From: UBA8296 sp031581145
Lineage (GTDB): Bacteria > Bacteroidota > Rhodothermia > Balneolales > Balneolaceae
Length of the DNA stretch: 38,699 nt
Direction of reading: 5' to 3'
Assembly (NCBI GenBank): GCA_031581145.1
Contig: JAVLBP010000012.1
Span: forward strand, 1 to 38,699
The notes below the pieces were generated by a model. It saw only the letters and a program-made list of their open reading frames with translations, was not told where the DNA came from and ran no database searches. Both the position numbers and the translations under genes were made by a program. Of this stretch, positions 30,309 through 38,255 are shown one piece after another (position 1 is the first letter of the stretch; each line of letters opens with the position of its first letter).

Positions 30309-31193
30309 ATGATTAAAGCAAAACCTGTCGTTGAGACAGAATCCATTTTTCAATTTGCGTCCACCGTTTGGATTGTTGTGGACTTTTCCGAAACAACGGA
30401 TACCGCTCTTGATATGGGCTTTCGGTTGGCTAGCGCCATGGGTGCGTCGGTAAACCTCACCCATATTGTGAAACCACCGTATGAGTTTTCGGGGCGCAAA
30501 GAGTCACATATGGAGGCTGGAAAAGAGGGTGCACTGCACACCTTGTCGGTGATCAAGGAGGATTATGCAGCCCGCGAACCCTATCAACATATCCCCATCG
30601 AGATCCATGCCGTGGAGGGGTCGACGGTAGCCACGCTATTATCGTTGGTAAAATCGAACCCAAGCTCTTTGTTGGTCCTTGGATTCGAGGTCGATGAATC
30701 AGGCTCCAAGGGGTTATTTGGTAATATCACCAACCAACTCATTGTGGAAAGCCCCGTCCCAACGATCGCGATTTCATCCAATGAGACCTCCACATCCTGG
30801 GACCATATTGTCTATGCCACCGACTTTCGTGAGCAAGATCGGGTGTTATTAAAACGGGCCAAAACCTTTGCCAATGCGCTGGGTGCCGATTTTGAATGCA
30901 TTCATATCAAAGTCCCGAAAGACAACATTCAAACGTTGCACAAGTCACGTATGACCCTGGAGAGTGAACTCAATTATGAGATTAGTGTGCAATTAATCCA
31001 TTCTCAAGATTTTCTAGACGGCGTGGAGGGATATCTAGCTGACAAACCCAACACGTTGCTTATCCTCAGTAGAAATCGACTCTCCTTTTTTGAGTGGCTT
31101 CTTGCCAAGCCGGTCGCCGCAGAGTTTGCACGAATCCAAAAAATCCCTCTGATGATGATTCCTAGCTCGGCACAAACGACCGAAGCTGAGTAA
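30309..31193 (+). CDS. Tandem-domain universal stress protein (UspA superfamily)
   Basis: This is a 294-residue cytoplasmic protein with two USP domains. The first (about 17-156) begins TVWIVVDFSETTDTALDMGFRLA and has LVLGFEVDESGSKGLFGNIT, which resembles the ATP-binding G-x2-G-x9-G(S/T) motif of UspA proteins. The second (about 163-290) begins DHIVYATDFREQDRVLLKRA and lacks a clear Gly-rich loop; LILSRNRLSFFEWLLAKP stands in its place. So one domain may bind nucleotide and the other may be structural. Its upstream region has 27-bp repeats and a stem-loop. Its last 32 nt overlap the 3' end of nfo. Confidence 0.88.
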   Translation: MIKAKPVVETESIFQFASTVWIVVDFSETTDTALDMGFRLASAMGASVNLTHIVKPPYEFSGRKESHMEAGKEGALHTLSVIKEDYAAREPYQHIPIEIHAVEGSTVATLLSLVKSNPSSLLVLGFEVDESGSKGLFGNITNQLIVESPVPTIAISSNETSTSWDHIVYATDFREQDRVLLKRAKTFANALGADFECIHIKVPKDNIQTLHKSRMTLESELNYEISVQLIHSQDFLDGVEGYLADKPNTLLILSRNRLSFFEWLLAKPVAAEFARIQKIPLMMIPSSAQTTEAE

Positions 31194-32010
31194 TCTCGTC
31201 AGCCCAGCGATCAGGCTCAGGCGTCTCCAGGATCATCGGCACATCTTGGATTTTCTCGTGCTGCATGATCCATTCGAATGTTCCCCACCCAATAAATCCA
31301 TCCCCAAGGGGTGCATGGCGATCCACGCGGGAGGCGAGCTCTTTCTTGGAATCATTAAGATGGAGTCCTTTTAAGGCGTCAAAGCCGATCAATTCATCAA
31401 ATTCAGCCCAAAACTCATCAAATCCTGACTTCTCATGGATGGCATAGCCAGCGGCAAACGCATGCGCTGTATCTATGCACACCCCCACACGTTCTTTCTG
31501 GTCGATCATCCCCATAATGGCTGCAAGATGCTCGAGCTTATATCCAAGGTTGCTCCCCTGCCCTGCCGTACACTCGAGCACGGCAACAGCTGTAGATGTC
31601 GCCTCTAGCGTACGGTTGACCGACTCACCAATCCGCTCAAGACACTCTTCTTCGGTAATTTGTTTGAGATGACTCCCCGGATGAAAATTTAATAACGTGA
31701 TCCCCAACTGCTCTACACGCTCCATTTCCACCAAAAAGGCTTTTCGAGAGATCGCGAGCTTTTGAGCCTCTGGGTGACCTAGGTTAATGAGATAGCTGTC
31801 ATGAGGCAACACATGGTTCGGATTGATGTCAGCGTTGGTAAGCTCTGCGCCAAAGCTCTCAATATCCTCCTCTTTGAGAGGTGGAGCTTTCCACTGCTTT
31901 TGGTTTTTGGTAAAAAAGGCAAAGGCATCTGCGCCAATGTCATGCGCATTGATGGGTGCATTGCCAACGCCTCCTGAGGCGCTCACGTGGGCTCCAAGGG
32001 GTTTAATCAT
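31162..32010 (-). CDS. nfo: Endonuclease IV (AP endonuclease)
   Basis: This zinc-dependent TIM-barrel enzyme cuts DNA 5' of abasic sites in base excision repair. The 282-residue protein shows the family blocks and metal ligands: GAHVSASGG (H8), LNFHPGSH (about 99-106), LECTAGQG (Glu near 145), CIDTAHAFAAGY (Asp/His near 178-181), HLNDSK (near 216), DRHAPLG (near 229) and LETPE (Glu near 261). Its ATG overlaps the prfA stop by 4 nt, so prfA and nfo form a unit. The 3' end overlaps the convergent universal stress gene by 32 nt. Confidence 0.96.
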   Translation of the reverse strand: MIKPLGAHVSASGGVGNAPINAHDIGADAFAFFTKNQKQWKAPPLKEEDIESFGAELTNADINPNHVLPHDSYLINLGHPEAQKLAISRKAFLVEMERVEQLGITLLNFHPGSHLKQITEEECLERIGESVNRTLEATSTAVAVLECTAGQGSNLGYKLEHLAAIMGMIDQKERVGVCIDTAHAFAAGYAIHEKSGFDEFWAEFDELIGFDALKGLHLNDSKKELASRVDRHAPLGDGFIGWGTFEWIMQHEKIQDVPMILETPEPDRWADEITQLRSFVPS

Positions 32011-33086
32011 GAGATTTGCTGCATTTTTTCGAGATGATCGTGCATTCGAAGGGACTTGATGATGTTGCGTAAGTCTCCCTTCATGATATCATCTAAGTTG
32101 TAGAGTGTTAACGAAATTCGATGGTCGGTCATTCGACCTTGTGGGAAATTATAGGTGCGAATTTTGGCAGAGCGATCGCCCGTCGAGACCTGAGATCGAC
32201 GGTGGGCTTCACGCTGAGCACGCTGTTTCTCCAGCTCTTGCTCAAACATGCGACTTCGCAGCATAATAAGTGCTTTATCCTTGTTCTTGTGTTGCGATCG
32301 CTCCTCCTGACACTCGGCCACCATACCCGATGGAACGTGGGTGATGCGAATGGCAGAGTCGGTTTTGTTGACATGTTGTCCCCCCGCCCCACTTGAGCGA
32401 AACGTATCAATACGGAGATCCTTGGGGTCAATATGAACATCTACTTCATCGGCTTCTGGGAGCACAGCTACCGTGGCGGCAGAGGTATGGACTCGACCTT
32501 GAGATTCGGTTTCGGGAACACGCTGCACACGGTGGACGCCACTTTCATATTTCATTTGCCCAAACGCATCGCCCCCCTGCAGCGAAAAAACGACCTCTTT
32601 GAATCCTCCTTTCTCGGAGTAATTTAGAGACAAAATCGATTGGGACCATCCCATGTCATCGGCATACCGTCGATACATTTCGTACAAATCCCCTGTAAAG
32701 ATTGCCGCCTCATCGCCTCCCGTGCCAGCACGTATCTCTACAATACAATTCTTTGAATCTTCTGGGTCTTTTGGAATGAGCTGTTCTTGCAAAGATTCCT
32801 CCAACGACGCTAACTCCGGCTTTAGCTCTTTGAGCTCCTCATGGGCAAGATCTGTGAGCTCAGGGTCTTCATTAGCTTCGATAAGCTCTTCGTGTTCCGT
32901 AATCGCGTTGTGCACGACGGACCAGCGATCAAATTCTTCAACCAAGTTCTTGAGTTGGGTATGCTCACGAGTTAACTCAGCATACGCTTTAGGGTCATCA
33001 AAGACCGATGGATCTGAGAGTTGCTGGTTTAGCTCTTCAAATCTTTGCTTTGTCTGTTGTAACTTCTGGTGGTAATCCATAGGCAT
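32007..33086 (-). CDS. prfA: Peptide chain release factor 1
   Basis: RF1 ends translation at UAA and UAG. The 359-residue protein has an N-terminal helical domain (about 1-100), REAGTGGDEAAIF-like sequence (RAGTGGDEAAIF near 114-125), and ESQGRVHTSAATVAVLPE. The peptidyl-tRNA hydrolysis motif GGQ (near 236-238, GAGGQHVNKTDS) follows. STGDRSAKIRTYNFPQGRMTDHR is the RF1 form, not RF2. No programmed frameshift is seen. The ATG at 33080 (M3) is an alternative start. It is divergent from purK across 41 nt, and is followed by nfo with a 4-nt overlap. Confidence 0.96.
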   Translation of the reverse strand: MPMDYHQKLQQTKQRFEELNQQLSDPSVFDDPKAYAELTREHTQLKNLVEEFDRWSVVHNAITEHEELIEANEDPELTDLAHEELKELKPELASLEESLQEQLIPKDPEDSKNCIVEIRAGTGGDEAAIFTGDLYEMYRRYADDMGWSQSILSLNYSEKGGFKEVVFSLQGGDAFGQMKYESGVHRVQRVPETESQGRVHTSAATVAVLPEADEVDVHIDPKDLRIDTFRSSGAGGQHVNKTDSAIRITHVPSGMVAECQEERSQHKNKDKALIMLRSRMFEQELEKQRAQREAHRRSQVSTGDRSAKIRTYNFPQGRMTDHRISLTLYNLDDIMKGDLRNIIKSLRMHDHLEKMQQIS

Positions 33087-33104
33087 TTAGTGCTGAGATA
33101 ATAT

Positions 33105-33136
33105 CAAACTTTACGCGATTCCATACCATGGGCAAA
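33105..33136 (-). promoter_or_regulatory. Possible Bacteroidota-type promoter of prfA
   Basis: On the minus strand TTTG (33136-33133) is followed after 19 nt by TAAAGTTTG (33113-33105), one base longer than the TAnnTTTG consensus. It ends 18 nt before the prfA ATG, which is close. The -33 element lies inside the start of the divergent purK gene. Confidence 0.38.
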
Positions 33137-34297
33137 TCACTAAACCTTCGAGCCGATTACGTCATTGGATTTCTTGGTTCCGGTCAGTTGGCAAAAATGT
33201 CGGCTCAAGAAGCGTTCCGATACGGATGGCGGGTAGCCAGTTATAGCGACCGACCCGCTGCGGAACCTCTGCAGTGGATGAGCCCACTAAGCCATACCGG
33301 ATCTTTTGAGGATGTAGATGCATTGACAGCATTTGCCGAAACCTGCGATGTCATTACCCTAGAGAATGAATTTTTGTCCTCAGAGGTGCTTCATCAGGTT
33401 GTGGACCGCACGGGCGTGCCTATCTACCCAAGCCCGGCCAGTTTTGAGGCTGTAGAGTCAAAATGGAAGGAAAAATCGACCTTTCAAGCAGCTGGGATTC
33501 CCGTCGCGCCGTTTGAGATTGTGTCAACCCCACAAGACTTTGCCACTTTTGGGGAGACTCATGGTTGGCCTTTTGTCCTAAAATCCTCCAAAGGGGGGTA
33601 TGACGGATATGGCAATCGTGTGGTGTCGTCCATGGAGGAAGCTCAGGAGGGATTCCTGTCCTTGGGTGGGGATGCCGGAGGTGAAGGGCATGAAATCCTT
33701 GCTGAGGCGATGGTTCCGTTCGTGAAGGAATTAGCAGTTCAAGTGGCTCGACATGAGTACGGGATGGTTGTCTATCCTTGTTGCGAAACCATTCAAACGG
33801 GACAGATTTGTACAGCCGTTCTTGCGCCTGCACCGGTTGAGGCATCGATTCAATCTAAAGCGCAAGAGCTAGCGATGGCCGCTATGGAAGCCATTGATGG
33901 CGTGGGGCTGTTCGCCTTTGAGTTCTTTTTAACAGACTCAGGAGAGCTCTTGTTGAATGAGTCTGCTCCACGACCCCACAACTCAGGGCATTACACGATT
34001 GAGGCGTGCGAGAGTTCGCAGTTTGATAATCATATGCGGGCTGTCACCTCTACCCCGCTTGGATCCACCGACATGAGGGTCCCTGCGGCGGTTATGATCA
34101 ATATTTTAGGCACCGAGGAGCGTCCCGCACAGCTAGATGGCGCGGTTGATCTGCTTGAACACAACGCAAAGCTTCATCTTTATGGGAAGGCGCAGAGCAA
34201 ACCTGGTCGAAAGATGGGACACCTAACCCTTTTGGGCGATGATGTGGATACGCTCTTCAAACAAGGGAAATCCTGGGTGGATGGATTGCGGTTGTAG
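33128..34297 (+). CDS. purK: N5-carboxyaminoimidazole ribonucleotide synthase
   Basis: PurK uses ATP and bicarbonate to carboxylate AIR to N5-CAIR in purine synthesis. The 389-residue ATP-grasp enzyme has the N-terminal FLGSGQLAKMSAQEA (15-29), equal to the family GGGQLGRM loop. The ITLENEFLS block is near 81-89. ATP-grasp lysines lie in FVLKSSKGGYDGYGN (about 146-160), and the NESAPRPHNSGHYT motif (about 278-291) is diagnostic for PurK. The C-terminal KPGRKMGHLTLLG is typical. It is followed by purE after 46 nt, the next enzyme in the pathway. Confidence 0.95.
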   Translation: MGKSLNLRADYVIGFLGSGQLAKMSAQEAFRYGWRVASYSDRPAAEPLQWMSPLSHTGSFEDVDALTAFAETCDVITLENEFLSSEVLHQVVDRTGVPIYPSPASFEAVESKWKEKSTFQAAGIPVAPFEIVSTPQDFATFGETHGWPFVLKSSKGGYDGYGNRVVSSMEEAQEGFLSLGGDAGGEGHEILAEAMVPFVKELAVQVARHEYGMVVYPCCETIQTGQICTAVLAPAPVEASIQSKAQELAMAAMEAIDGVGLFAFEFFLTDSGELLLNESAPRPHNSGHYTIEACESSQFDNHMRAVTSTPLGSTDMRVPAAVMINILGTEERPAQLDGAVDLLEHNAKLHLYGKAQSKPGRKMGHLTLLGDDVDTLFKQGKSWVDGLRL

Positions 34298-34343
34298 TCC
34301 ACCAGCGTGTGTTTGGGTAAAAAAACGTTATGTTGAAGGTATT

Positions 34344-34940
34344 ATGAGTAAAACTTCACAATCATCAGGCGCTGTTGAATACAGCGACACGACAAACGAA
34401 GCCACGACAAATACACAGTCTACAAACGAAACCACAACAACCGTGATATCTTCGTATCCATTGGTTGGGATAGTGATGGGTAGTGATTCGGATTGGCCCG
34501 TCATGAAAGAGGCTGCGGAGATATTGAAGCAATTTGGTGTACCGTTTGAGACGAAGGTTGTCTCGGCACACCGCACCCCAGATGACATGGCAGATTATGC
34601 GAAAAAAGCGGGAGGTCGGGGCCTCGTCACCATTATCGCAGGGGCTGGTGGTGCTGCCCATTTGCCGGGGATGCTGGCGTCTCACACAACACTTCCTGTG
34701 ATTGGTGTCCCGGTTGCAACGAAAGACTTAGGTGGTGAGGATAGTTTGTACTCAATTGTTCAGATGCCTAACGGCATTCCAGTAGCCACAGTAGGTATTG
34801 GCAAGGCTAAAAATGCAGGACTGCTTGCGATTCGGATGTTAACATCCCATCGGTCCGATTTGACCGATCTGTTGACGCAATACCACGCGGATATGGCTGA
34901 CGAAAGTCGAGCCAAATCTCAAAATTTGAGGATGGAGTAG
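34344..34940 (+). CDS. purE: N5-CAIR mutase, class I
   Basis: PurE converts N5-CAIR to CAIR. From ATG 34344 the protein has 198 residues, of which the last 160 form the PurE fold: VGIVMGSDSDWPVMKEA (about 43-59), VVSAHRTPDDM (about 78-88) and AGGAAHLPGMLASHTTLPVIGVPV (as two blocks near 103-126). The first 37 residues are Ser/Thr/Asn-rich and outside the fold. The frame is open back to 34239 inside purK, but those codons lack PurE character. With purK it forms the two-step bacterial route; plants and yeasts fuse the two. Confidence 0.95.
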   Translation: MSKTSQSSGAVEYSDTTNEATTNTQSTNETTTTVISSYPLVGIVMGSDSDWPVMKEAAEILKQFGVPFETKVVSAHRTPDDMADYAKKAGGRGLVTIIAGAGGAAHLPGMLASHTTLPVIGVPVATKDLGGEDSLYSIVQMPNGIPVATVGIGKAKNAGLLAIRMLTSHRSDLTDLLTQYHADMADESRAKSQNLRME

Positions 34941-34962
34941 GAAGCTTTGTCTTCTCCCCTCT

Positions 34963-34983
34963 TGGGCGCTCGTCAATCGCCCA
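34963..34983. terminator. Palindrome between convergent purE and dnaJ
   Basis: TGGGCG-N9-CGCCCA forms a 6-bp GC-rich stem in the 54-nt gap between the two convergent genes. It would fold in either transcript, but lacks T-runs, so factor-independent termination is uncertain. Confidence 0.38.
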
Positions 34984-34994
34984 CCCAGAGCTCC

Positions 34995-36167
34995 CTACTG
35001 AAACACATCCTTTACCCTTGAGAAAAATCCTTTGCCATCCTGCTCCTTATGTTTTGGGTCAAAGGAGTCAGAGTCGGCGTGCTTCGAAAACCAGGCTTTC
35101 TCATCAGATGTTAAGCTTTCGGGAATAAAGACATTCACGCGGATGATTTGATCCCCAGTCCCCGATTGATTGAGCCCTTGGATCCCCTTCTCTTTCATGC
35201 GGAGCAGTTTCCCTGGCTGGGTGCCAGCATCAATTTTAACCTTTGCTTTTCCCTTGAGTGTGGGCACTTCAATCTCGGTACCTAAAACAGCATCCGGGAT
35301 CGATAGATCGAGGTCGTAAATAATGTTGTTGCCATCACGCTCGAACGATTCGTGCTCTTTTTCTTGGATCAAAACAATGAGATCTCCCGGGGGGCCGCCT
35401 CGAGCCCCAGCATTTCCACTTCCCCGCAGCGTAATATAATTGCCATTGCTCACGCCAGCTGGGATGGTCACTTTAATGGTCTCCTCCCCTTTGACACGCC
35501 CTTCGCCATTACATTCAGCACATTTATTCTTGATAATGCGCCCTTCCCCTTGGCATGTTGGACACGGTTGAACGTTGACAAACTGACCAAACATGGTGCG
35601 TGATACCTGACGAACCTCGCCTATTCCGTCACATGTCGAACAAGTTTGGTAATCCGAATCGGTCTTGGCGCCTGTCCCATTACAACTTGAGCAGGTGGTT
35701 TGTTTACGTATTTTGAGCGTTTTTTCGGCACCAAGGGCAATTTCTTCAAGCGTAAGGGCCACATTGATTTTTAGATCGGATCCCGGTTGACCCGTTGAAC
35801 GGCTACGACGGCTTCCTCCCGCTCGACCACCGCCAAAGGCGTCTCCACCGAACATATCGCTGCCAAAGATGTCGCTGAATCGGCTAAAAATGTCTTCAAA
35901 GGGGACATCATCAAAGCCCGCTCCGCCACTAAAGCCACCGGCTCCAGCCGCTGCATGTCCAAATTGATCGTATTGTTGACGTTTGGCTGGGTCACGAAGC
36001 ACCTCGTAGGCTTCGGAGGCCTCTTTGAATTTCTTCGCCGCCTCATCATCCCCTTTGTTGCGATCAGGATGGTACTTCATGGCGAGTTTGCGGTACGCTT
36101 TCTTTAGCTCCGCCTCGGACGCCCCTTTTGCAACTCCTAATACCTCGTAATAATCTCGTTTACTCAC
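34995..36167 (-). CDS. dnaJ: Chaperone DnaJ (Hsp40)
   Basis: DnaJ delivers unfolded proteins to DnaK and stimulates its ATPase. I use the GTG at 36167, which gives the canonical MSKRDYYEVLGV start and 390 residues; a TTG two codons upstream (36173) is the only longer choice. The J domain (1-70) has the HPD motif (YHPDRNKGDDE). A Gly/Phe-rich region follows (75-130), with Arg/Ser-rich RAGGSRRSRSTG. Four C-x2-C-x-G-x-G zinc repeats lie at about 155-225, then the two C-terminal substrate-binding domains. The tail ends KGFFSRVKDVFQ. It overlaps grpE by 8 nt; dnaK is not in the window. Confidence 0.96.
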   Translation of the reverse strand: MSKRDYYEVLGVAKGASEAELKKAYRKLAMKYHPDRNKGDDEAAKKFKEASEAYEVLRDPAKRQQYDQFGHAAAGAGGFSGGAGFDDVPFEDIFSRFSDIFGSDMFGGDAFGGGRAGGSRRSRSTGQPGSDLKINVALTLEEIALGAEKTLKIRKQTTCSSCNGTGAKTDSDYQTCSTCDGIGEVRQVSRTMFGQFVNVQPCPTCQGEGRIIKNKCAECNGEGRVKGEETIKVTIPAGVSNGNYITLRGSGNAGARGGPPGDLIVLIQEKEHESFERDGNNIIYDLDLSIPDAVLGTEIEVPTLKGKAKVKIDAGTQPGKLLRMKEKGIQGLNQSGTGDQIIRVNVFIPESLTSDEKAWFSKHADSDSFDPKHKEQDGKGFFSRVKDVFQ

Positions 36168-36789
36168 TAACAATCACTTTTGCGTGGCGAATGACTCGCT
36201 CACCTAGTTTATATCCATTTTCGAGTACTTCCAGCACCTGATCTGACGGTACACCCTCTTGGGCAGGTTGTCTCATGAGCGCTTCATGAAGATTCACATC
36301 AAAGGGGACCCCTATTTCTGTGATCGCTTCCACCCCATATTTCTCCAACACCCCTTGGAACTTGCCGGCCACAAGCTCGATCCCTTCCTGGATTGCTTTG
36401 GTCTCTTCGGACGGCTCAATGGCTTGAAGTGTGCGAAGAAGATCGTCATTCACCGGTAAAAAGGCCTCAATCGCAGCGGCTTGTGCCTGCTCAAACACGA
36501 TAATGCGCTCTTTCTGCTGACGCTTACGCATGTTGTCCATTTCTGCATTTTTGCGAAGTAACTGATCTTTCAGAGATGCGATTTGTTCCTCAGGTGTGGG
36601 CTCAGGTGTTGACTCTTCTGAAGAATCATCTTGCGCATCTGTGTGCGATGTATCTGTTTCTTGCGCATCTGTGTGCGCAGTAGAGTCCGTCGAACCTTCG
36701 TCTACATGCTCGGAATGCTCGGAGTGCTCGTCGTTGTGATCCTGGTGTTGTTCAGATTGGGCTTCTTCGGGGGTCAACTCTTCACTCAT
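36160..36789 (-). CDS. grpE: GrpE nucleotide exchange factor
   Basis: GrpE releases ADP from DnaK. The 209-residue protein starts with about 65 acidic residues rich in Glu, Asp, His, Ser and Thr, including a 10-codon repeat (HTDAQETDTS / HTDAQDDSSE). A long coiled-coil helix follows (about 65-105, IASLKDQLLRKNAEMDNMRKRQ). The C-terminal beta domain (about 150-209) ends with the family signature VLEVLENGYKLGERVIRHAKVIV. It leads the grpE-dnaJ unit. The 225-nt upstream region has two candidate -7 elements and two inverted repeats. No CIRCE element is seen. Confidence 0.95.
   Translation of the reverse strand: MSEELTPEEAQSEQHQDHNDEHSEHSEHVDEGSTDSTAHTDAQETDTSHTDAQDDSSEESTPEPTPEEQIASLKDQLLRKNAEMDNMRKRQQKERIIVFEQAQAAAIEAFLPVNDDLLRTLQAIEPSEETKAIQEGIELVAGKFQGVLEKYGVEAITEIGVPFDVNLHEALMRQPAQEGVPSDQVLEVLENGYKLGERVIRHAKVIVSE
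36630..36677 (-). repeat. 30-bp-period coding repeat in the acidic N-terminus of GrpE
   Basis: An 18-bp string, CTTGCGCATCTGTGTGCG, occurs at 36630-36647 and 36660-36677. The 30-bp period keeps frame and encodes the repeated HTDAQ segment. Confidence 0.88.
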
Positions 36790-36839
36790 GGATTCGTTTA
36801 CTCACAGGTTGGTTTTAGTAATTGGGTATTAAATTCTTG

Positions 36840-36930
36840 ATGTCATAACCGATGACATTGTTGATAAGTGGCAAAAGTCATGCCAAAGGTATAACACAGG
36901 TTGGTGCGTTTTTGGAGTATGACAAAGATA
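36840..36930 (-). promoter_or_regulatory. Regulatory region of grpE-dnaJ: two -7 candidates and two dyads
   Basis: Two perfect TAnnTTTG matches lie on the minus strand: TATCTTTG (36930-36923) and TACCTTTG (36891-36884). TGGCA-N7-TGCCA (36869-36885) touches the nearer one, and ATGTCAT-N5-ATGACAT (36840-36858) lies between it and the ATG at 36789. Neither -7 has a clear TTTG at 19 nt. The dyads could be operators of a stress regulator; this is inference. Confidence 0.42.
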
Positions 36931-37014
36931 CAGTTCTGCACGTTTACACGTCACCAACGCCAAGCCATTTCTTGTTTAACGACACAACGTGAGCCAAACC
37001 TACCCACGGGCACA

Positions 37015-37419
37015 TTATTTTGACCTTGTAGCGTATTCCTTTTCACTAAAAAACTCAATCATATTTCCATCAGGGTCTGTGATGAAGAAAAACCGTCCAT
37101 GCTTTCGATTTGCGGGTCCGCTAACAGGACGAATTCCCTCTTCTTGGAGCTTTTCAGCAAGCTCATCCACTTGCTCTGGGGTGTCAAGGTAAAACCCAAA
37201 ATGATCCATCCGAAAGTCCCTTGATTCCGCATCATAAGACGTTTCGGCTTCGACCAAAACTAATGTATCCTGCTCTCCTATGCGGAATACACTCATGCTT
37301 TGACCCATTTTTCTCACTAACTCAAAGCCCAAAACACGTTGATAAAAATCATCCGCTTCTTTGATTCGATTGACTCGTAAGGTTAGGTGATGGATCCCTG
37401 AAGGTTGGAAAGAGTTCAT
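37015..37419 (-). CDS. VOC-family protein (glyoxalase/bleomycin resistance/dioxygenase fold)
   Basis: This 134-residue protein spans the two beta-alpha-beta-beta-beta modules of the vicinal oxygen chelate fold. Module one starts GIHHLTLRVNRIKEADDFYQ (8-27) and module two MDHFGFYLDTPEQVDELAEK (about 71-90). Candidate metal ligands are H10 or H11, H73 and the Glu of NMIEFF (about 123-128), as expected for the class. Substrate is unknown; members include lactoylglutathione lyase, fosfomycin-resistance enzymes and dioxygenases. It is a single gene divergent from rsmI across 59 nt. Confidence 0.82.
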   Translation of the reverse strand: MNSFQPSGIHHLTLRVNRIKEADDFYQRVLGFELVRKMGQSMSVFRIGEQDTLVLVEAETSYDAESRDFRMDHFGFYLDTPEQVDELAEKLQEEGIRPVSGPANRKHGRFFFITDPDGNMIEFFSEKEYATRSK

Positions 37420-37478
37420 GCTTGCAAATGGTTAACGTTATATTGTGTTGAAATTACCACTTTTTAGTCACTCCGTTT

Positions 37479-38255
37479 ATGACGGTTGAACCTTCCACAC
37501 TTTATCTGGTCGCAACACCTATTGGTAACCTCGGCGATATCTCTGCACGAGCTATAGAGATCTTACGCAGTGTAACCGCCGTTGGCTGTGAAGACACCCG
37601 TACAAGTAAGCGATTGATGGAAGCTCATGGCATCTCCACTCCCTTGTTTTCGATGCATCAACATAATGAGCATCGACGTGTGGAAGGGGTTCTTGAGCGA
37701 CTACTGCGGGGGGAGTCGATTGCGGTGATTACCGATGCAGGAACCCCTGGGATTTCTGATCCTGGATTTTTGCTCGCAAGAGCTGTGCATCAGCGACGAG
37801 TTATGGATCGCTCGTTGCGCGTGCGTGCCATTCCCGGCGCCGACGCCTTGACCACTGCACTAGTAAGCAGTGGCTTGCCTAGCGAGCAGTTCCACTTTGA
37901 GGGGTTTTTACCCCATAAAAAAGGGCGAGCGACCCGACTTTCACAACTTGCCGATCGAGACGTTACCACGGTTGTCTATGAAAGCCCACATCGAATTGAG
38001 CGATTGGTGAAGGAATTGCATGAAGTCGCAGGACCCTCGCGGTGGTTATGTGTGTGTAGAGAGCTGACCAAGCAGTTTGAGGAACAGCTTCGGGGTCGTG
38101 TTGAGGATGTGCAGGACATGTTGCAAGAGACCAAAATCAAAGGGGAGTTTGTGGTGGTGGTCGCTCCAAAGGGGTACACTGAAGAGCCAAGAGAGTCAAG
38201 AGAGCCAATAGACACAAAAGACTCAAAAGACACAAATAAGACCACAAACGCATGA
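37479..38255 (+). CDS. rsmI: 16S rRNA 2'-O-methyltransferase RsmI
   Basis: RsmI methylates the ribose of C1402 (E. coli numbering) in 16S rRNA. The 258-residue protein has the tetrapyrrole-methylase fold, with YLVATPIGNLGDIS (9-22), GCEDTRTSKRLM (near 36-47), ITDAGTPGISDPG (near 86-98) and PGADALTTALVSSGLP (near 125-140). The block FLPHKKGRATRL (near 149-160) is typical. The last 25 residues are a hydrophilic tail with Glu-Ser-Arg and Asp-Ser-Lys repeats. The TGA stop overlaps the ATG of the next gene by 3 nt (ATGA). Confidence 0.95.
   Translation: MTVEPSTLYLVATPIGNLGDISARAIEILRSVTAVGCEDTRTSKRLMEAHGISTPLFSMHQHNEHRRVEGVLERLLRGESIAVITDAGTPGISDPGFLLARAVHQRRVMDRSLRVRAIPGADALTTALVSSGLPSEQFHFEGFLPHKKGRATRLSQLADRDVTTVVYESPHRIERLVKELHEVAGPSRWLCVCRELTKQFEEQLRGRVEDVQDMLQETKIKGEFVVVVAPKGYTEEPRESREPIDTKDSKDTNKTTNA

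Noticed and set aside
30131..30346. Minus-strand open frame with three 9-residue repeats (HQLYKGDMF-like)
   Set aside because: The 27-bp DNA repeat is a multiple of three, so any frame through it repeats. The frame overlaps the start of the universal stress gene and has no family resemblance.
34239..34343. Longer PurE start inside purK
   Set aside because: The extra 35 codons lie mostly in the purK coding region and have no PurE features.
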